From UBA6059 sp040219045 (GTDB lineage: Bacteria > Bacteroidota > Bacteroidia > Cytophagales > Cyclobacteriaceae): a stretch of 64,000 nucleotides of DNA. The notes under the pieces are model-generated. The model made no database searches. It was not told the DNA's origin and saw nothing but the letters and a program-made list of their open reading frames with translations. Of this stretch, positions 61,391 through 64,000 are shown piece after piece (position 1 is the first letter of the stretch; the number at the start of each line of letters is the position of its first letter). Made by a program: the position numbers and the translations under genes. The DNA is taken from assembly GCA_965229505.1 (NCBI GenBank), contig OZ245881.1, positions 4,836,001-4,900,000 on the forward strand, given 5' to 3'.

Positions 61391-62340
61391 ATGATTTCTT
61401 TGAGCTTACTGGTAGTAATATTTGCACCGCAGATGATGATGACCACCTTCTGATTTCTGTATTGCTGTGCATTGTCCATGAAAGCTGATAGGGCCACCGC
61501 AGCGGCCCCCTCCACGATCTTGTGATGCTTGTCCACCATGTATTTGATCCGCGCTGCAATCTGCTCCTCTTCCACCAGCTCGTAAGTGTCAATCAGTTCC
61601 TTACAAATACCGAACGTAATGGAATCCTCTTCCAAGCCACCTGCAGAACCATCCGAGAGTGTTGGCTGATACTCATCAAGCATGACTACCTTGTTTGCTT
61701 TGACACTGAGGTGCATCTCGGGTGAATTTGCCGGTAGGCAGCCGATCAGCTTAGTAGCAGGGCTGACCTCTTTGATCCATGCAGCCACACCTGACATCAT
61801 ACCCCCACCACCAATACAGCCGAATACGGCCTCTACATCGCTGAGCTCCTGAGTGATCTCCACGCCGATCGTACCTTGCCCGGCGATGACATCCCAATCA
61901 TTATAGGGTGAAACCCACACCTGACCGGTAGTTGCCGCTACTTCTTTTGCGTGCAACTCAGTAGTCAAGGGGTCATCCCCATGAAATTCCAGTTGCGTGT
62001 CATAATACTTTAATGCCTCCACCTTGGAAGGTTCAGCATTGGTGGGGAGATAGATCGTACCCTTTGCTCCGGCTATCGTCAATGCTCTGGCAAAACCTTG
62101 TGCATGATTGCCGGTAGAAGCCGTCACCAGGCCCTTTGACTTCTCCTCAGGACTCAATTTGAGGACTTTATTTAATGCCCCTCGTGCTTTAAACGATCCG
62201 GTATACTGTTCACTCTCTAATTTGAGGTATACCCCACCACCATTGAGCGCACTCAGGTAGGTAGAATAAAACAGGGGCGTTTGCAGTACCTGTCCTTTTA
62301 TGCGCTCAGCTGCTTGTGCTATTTCTTCGTACAATCTCAT
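61387..62340 (-). CDS. PLP-dependent threonine/serine (hydroxyaspartate?) dehydratase
   Basis: 317 residues. PLP lysine in YTGSFKARGALNKV, TASTGNHAQGFARA, and glycine loop CIGGGGMMSGVAAW. Length and lack of a C-terminal regulatory domain place it with the catabolic/EutB-like enzymes. Such enzymes dehydrate threonine, serine or 3-hydroxyaspartate. Its coupling to an OCD-family reductase recalls the BhcB-BhcD pair, which turns hydroxyaspartate into iminosuccinate and then aspartate, or EutB-EutC of ectoine breakdown. Confidence 0.87.
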   Translation of the reverse strand: MRLYEEIAQAAERIKGQVLQTPLFYSTYLSALNGGGVYLKLESEQYTGSFKARGALNKVLKLSPEEKSKGLVTASTGNHAQGFARALTIAGAKGTIYLPTNAEPSKVEALKYYDTQLEFHGDDPLTTELHAKEVAATTGQVWVSPYNDWDVIAGQGTIGVEITQELSDVEAVFGCIGGGGMMSGVAAWIKEVSPATKLIGCLPANSPEMHLSVKANKVVMLDEYQPTLSDGSAGGLEEDSITFGICKELIDTYELVEEEQIAARIKYMVDKHHKIVEGAAAVALSAFMDNAQQYRNQKVVIIICGANITTSKLKEII

Positions 62341-62342
62341 GC

Positions 62343-63467
62343 TTAGCTCAAGTTGAATTTTGCCTTCATCGCTTCACTCATTTTCGTTAGCCCTTCAATC
62401 AAGAATGTCGTTCGCTCTCCTACTCCGATTCTAATATAGCCGTCCATTCCATAGCAGTCTCCGGGGACTATAAAGACACTCTCTTGCTTCCTGAGCCATG
62501 TAGATAGTTCCGTGGAGTTGATGTCCATATTGTACTTCATAAAGGCCATGCCACCGGCTTTGGGGGGTATAAACTCAAACAAGTCCCCATGTGATCGAAT
62601 CCAATCCTGAAGGATATCTATATTCCTATTGAGCATCTCCCTATTCCGCTTCAAGATCATAGGGCGCTTTTCTTCAGACAAAGCAATCTGCGCCACATAT
62701 TGGCTGACGATACCCGTGGAGATCGATGTATAGTCATGGTAAGACCATGTGTTGTAGATTTCAGTCTTGGGGCCAGCCAGCCAACCGATCCTGATTCCTG
62801 GTAAGGCGTAGGCCTTAGAAAGACCTCCTGAGACCATTACTTTGTCATATAACTGCTGGAAGCTCACTGTCTCCTGATAGTTCAATTCAGCACCACGGTA
62901 TACTTCATCCGAGTAGATCCAGGCATCTACCGACCGGGCCAGCTCTACGATCTCACTCATCTCCTGCCCCGTAAGCACGTATCCCGTAGGATTGTTAGGG
63001 TTACACACTGCTATCATTTTTGTCTTAGCAGTCAACAATGATTTAAGTTCCTGTAAATCAGGCGCCCACCTATGCTCACTACGCATATGAAATGCCTTAG
63101 GTATGCATCCCATCTCCTCGACAGCACCCCATATCTGTAAATAATTGGGATTCATAATAATGACCTCATCTCCCTTTTCAAGTAATGTATGCATAGCGAG
63201 ATAGTTGGCCTCAGAAGAGCCATTCGTCACCATGATATTATCTTCATCAAATCCGGGATAGAGTTGTTTCGCAATTTGTTGGCGCAGTGGTATTGCTCCG
63301 TTAGTTTGACCATAGCCCAAGGTGAGCTGATGCATTTCAGCCAGCTGCTCCGGACTTAACAGCTCCCCTAACGTGAATGGATGAAACCCACTTTCCGTTA
63401 GGTTATAGTCGACAGTGTTCTCATAAAGTGACTGGATGCGTTCCAATTCAAAATCTCCGATAGGCAT
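62343..63467 (-). CDS. aminotransferase class I/II, PLP-dependent
   Basis: 374 residues. PLP lysine in VSGGLSKAYALPGIRIGW; VTNGSSEANYLAMHTLL binds phosphate, AVCNPNNPTGYVL is the fold I signature, and RIGVGERTTFLIEG contains the carboxylate-binding arginine. Donor and acceptor unknown. First gene of a tight three-gene operon (gap 2, overlap 4) with the dehydratase and OCD-family genes. Confidence 0.87.
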   Translation of the reverse strand: MPIGDFELERIQSLYENTVDYNLTESGFHPFTLGELLSPEQLAEMHQLTLGYGQTNGAIPLRQQIAKQLYPGFDEDNIMVTNGSSEANYLAMHTLLEKGDEVIIMNPNYLQIWGAVEEMGCIPKAFHMRSEHRWAPDLQELKSLLTAKTKMIAVCNPNNPTGYVLTGQEMSEIVELARSVDAWIYSDEVYRGAELNYQETVSFQQLYDKVMVSGGLSKAYALPGIRIGWLAGPKTEIYNTWSYHDYTSISTGIVSQYVAQIALSEEKRPMILKRNREMLNRNIDILQDWIRSHGDLFEFIPPKAGGMAFMKYNMDINSTELSTWLRKQESVFIVPGDCYGMDGYIRIGVGERTTFLIEGLTKMSEAMKAKFNLS

Positions 63468-63726
63468 AATCGTAGTTTACTCAGTTAGTTGATTGAACCT
63501 ATCAGGGCATACCGCTAGATGACGGTAAAAAGCATGATCTATCCCAGTTCTCTTCCCTGATGTCAGAAAGACCATTGGCCAGGCGGCCCAGCTTTATCTA
63601 CTCGAATCTAAACATAGTTGTGTACTCTTAAAAGGACTATATTAATTATCAAAAAGACCATAAGTGCAATCACTCGTATATTTTGAATTAGTTGTTATTA
63701 GCTATTTTTCCGTTTAGAAATATGCA

Positions 63727-64000
63727 ATGATCAAAGACTCAAAATACATATATCCCTTTGCAGGAGCATTTCTCTGTTTGATATTTGCAGGAGGATTTGT
63801 CTTCCAGTTAGCCACTGACACGATCTGTCTTACCAAGCTATTGTTCACGTACGTTGGCAACTGCGCCTTTTGGTTGTTTAGCTATTATTTTTTTCTCAAA
63901 GACAAACGAACAAATCAAGATATTAGTAGCCAGTGGGTCATGACACATTTACTTATTGCATTCTCGTTGGTGTTATTCAATCAGATCGTAGTATATGGTT
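63727..64000 (+). CDS. membrane protein, N-terminal part (3' end outside window)
   Basis: ATG 63727 opens a frame that reaches the window end (91 codons). It has three hydrophobic helices: FAGAFLCLIFAGGFVFQLA, LFTYVGNCAFWLFSYYFFL and LLIAFSLVLFNQIVVYG. No family recognised. It may be a larger integral membrane protein or a sensor. Confidence 0.6.
   Translation, partial: MIKDSKYIYPFAGAFLCLIFAGGFVFQLATDTICLTKLLFTYVGNCAFWLFSYYFFLKDKRTNQDISSQWVMTHLLIAFSLVLFNQIVVYG

Larger units (their letters stand above)
330..63402. repeat. over-represented decamer TT-S-CGNTAG-S' with covarying outer bases, 48 copies
   Basis: Words TTCCGNTAGG and TTGCGNTAGC on either strand. First base of each copy: 330, 813, 1106, 2534, 4280, 5731, 7392, 8321, 9000, 9221, 9928, 10280, 13416, 15264, 17326, 18379, 20521, 20811, 21498, 23131, 24977, 25194, 25270, 25857, 28084, 28983, 29776, 31250, 32692, 33402, 33793, 36384, 37521, 38078, 39140, 44420, 48691, 48775, 51430, 53843, 55600, 56894, 57232, 58678, 59936, 60566, 60600, 63393. 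Nearly all lie inside genes. Counted by eye, so a few may be missed. Confidence 0.8.

Noticed and set aside
63393..63402. The decamer as a promoter or operator element
   Set aside because: Of 48 copies only one (4280) is intergenic, so a gene-specific regulatory role does not fit.
1..64000. Mobile elements, prophage genes or CRISPR
   Set aside because: No transposase, integrase, phage structural gene, cas gene or repeat-spacer array was seen on either strand.

Overview
The window is a chromosomal segment of a marine-type Bacteroidota bacterium, most likely of the Cytophagia (relatives of Fulvivirga, Roseivirga or Reichenbachiella). Grounds: Bacteroidota-style promoters (TTTG, about 19-21 nt, TAnnTTTG or TATCTTTA), a DUF5916 outer-membrane protein, DUF4097 and head-GIN beta-helix proteins, ~800-residue FtsX-like permeases in tandem, DUF1080 with Gfo/Idh/MocA oxidoreductases, and few clear Shine-Dalgarno sites. 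I see no insertion sequence, prophage, CRISPR array or rRNA gene.

Layout. 1-4.2 kb: end of a DUF5916 barrel, then a + strand run of TPR/cyclase-like membrane protein, SnoaL-like, Crp/Fnr-like and DinB genes. 4.3-10.7 kb: two tandem ~1,030-1,050-residue secreted Asp-box (BNR/VPS10-like) proteins separated by palindromic elements; two more paralogues lie at 35.2-38.3 and 44.2-47.3 kb. 11-16.7 kb: TetR regulator with a twin-dyad operator in front of a small secreted protein, a MazG-like pyrophosphohydrolase, TruC-like pseudouridine synthase, a CrtI/retinol-saturase-like oxidoreductase and a YefM-YoeB toxin-antitoxin pair with a recognisable operator. 16.8-28.3 kb: Na+-dependent symporter, then three tandem FtsX-like permeases divergent from a sigma-54 response regulator and its histidine kinase. 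28.3-30 kb: cysE-cysM. 30.1-35 kb: DUF1080 protein, two Gfo/Idh/MocA oxidoreductases, an amino-sugar-phosphate isomerase and a PIN/DUF6364 toxin-antitoxin pair. 38.4-43.8 kb: secreted PNPOx-like protein, cytochrome P450, an AT-rich orphan and an OPT transporter. 47-59 kb: gamma-glutamyltransferase, DUF4097 protein, a probable structured ncRNA next to a DnaA-box cluster, haloalkane dehalogenase, orphan ABC ATPase, Prc protease, head-GIN protein, SDR, barrel protein, acyltransferase, patatin, accA and tRNA-Asp. 59.8-63.5 kb: 2H phosphoesterase and an aminotransferase/dehydratase/cyclodeaminase-family operon.

How genes work together. Clear functional pairs are cysE-cysM (cysteine synthesis), kinase-regulator with the divergent permease operon, the DUF1080/oxidoreductase group (probably sugar oxidation followed by 3-keto-glycoside cleavage), the two toxin-antitoxin pairs, accA with acyltransferase and patatin (lipid turnover), and the three-gene PLP/NAD operon (probably hydroxy-amino acid or aspartate metabolism).

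The most unexpected signal cuts across all genes: a short DNA word, TT-C-CGNTAG-G or TT-G-CGNTAG-C, with its third and tenth bases always complementary, occurs 48 times by eye where about one is expected. It sits almost entirely inside genes, in several reading frames and both orientations, so it looks like a genome-wide DNA-level signal and not a protein motif.
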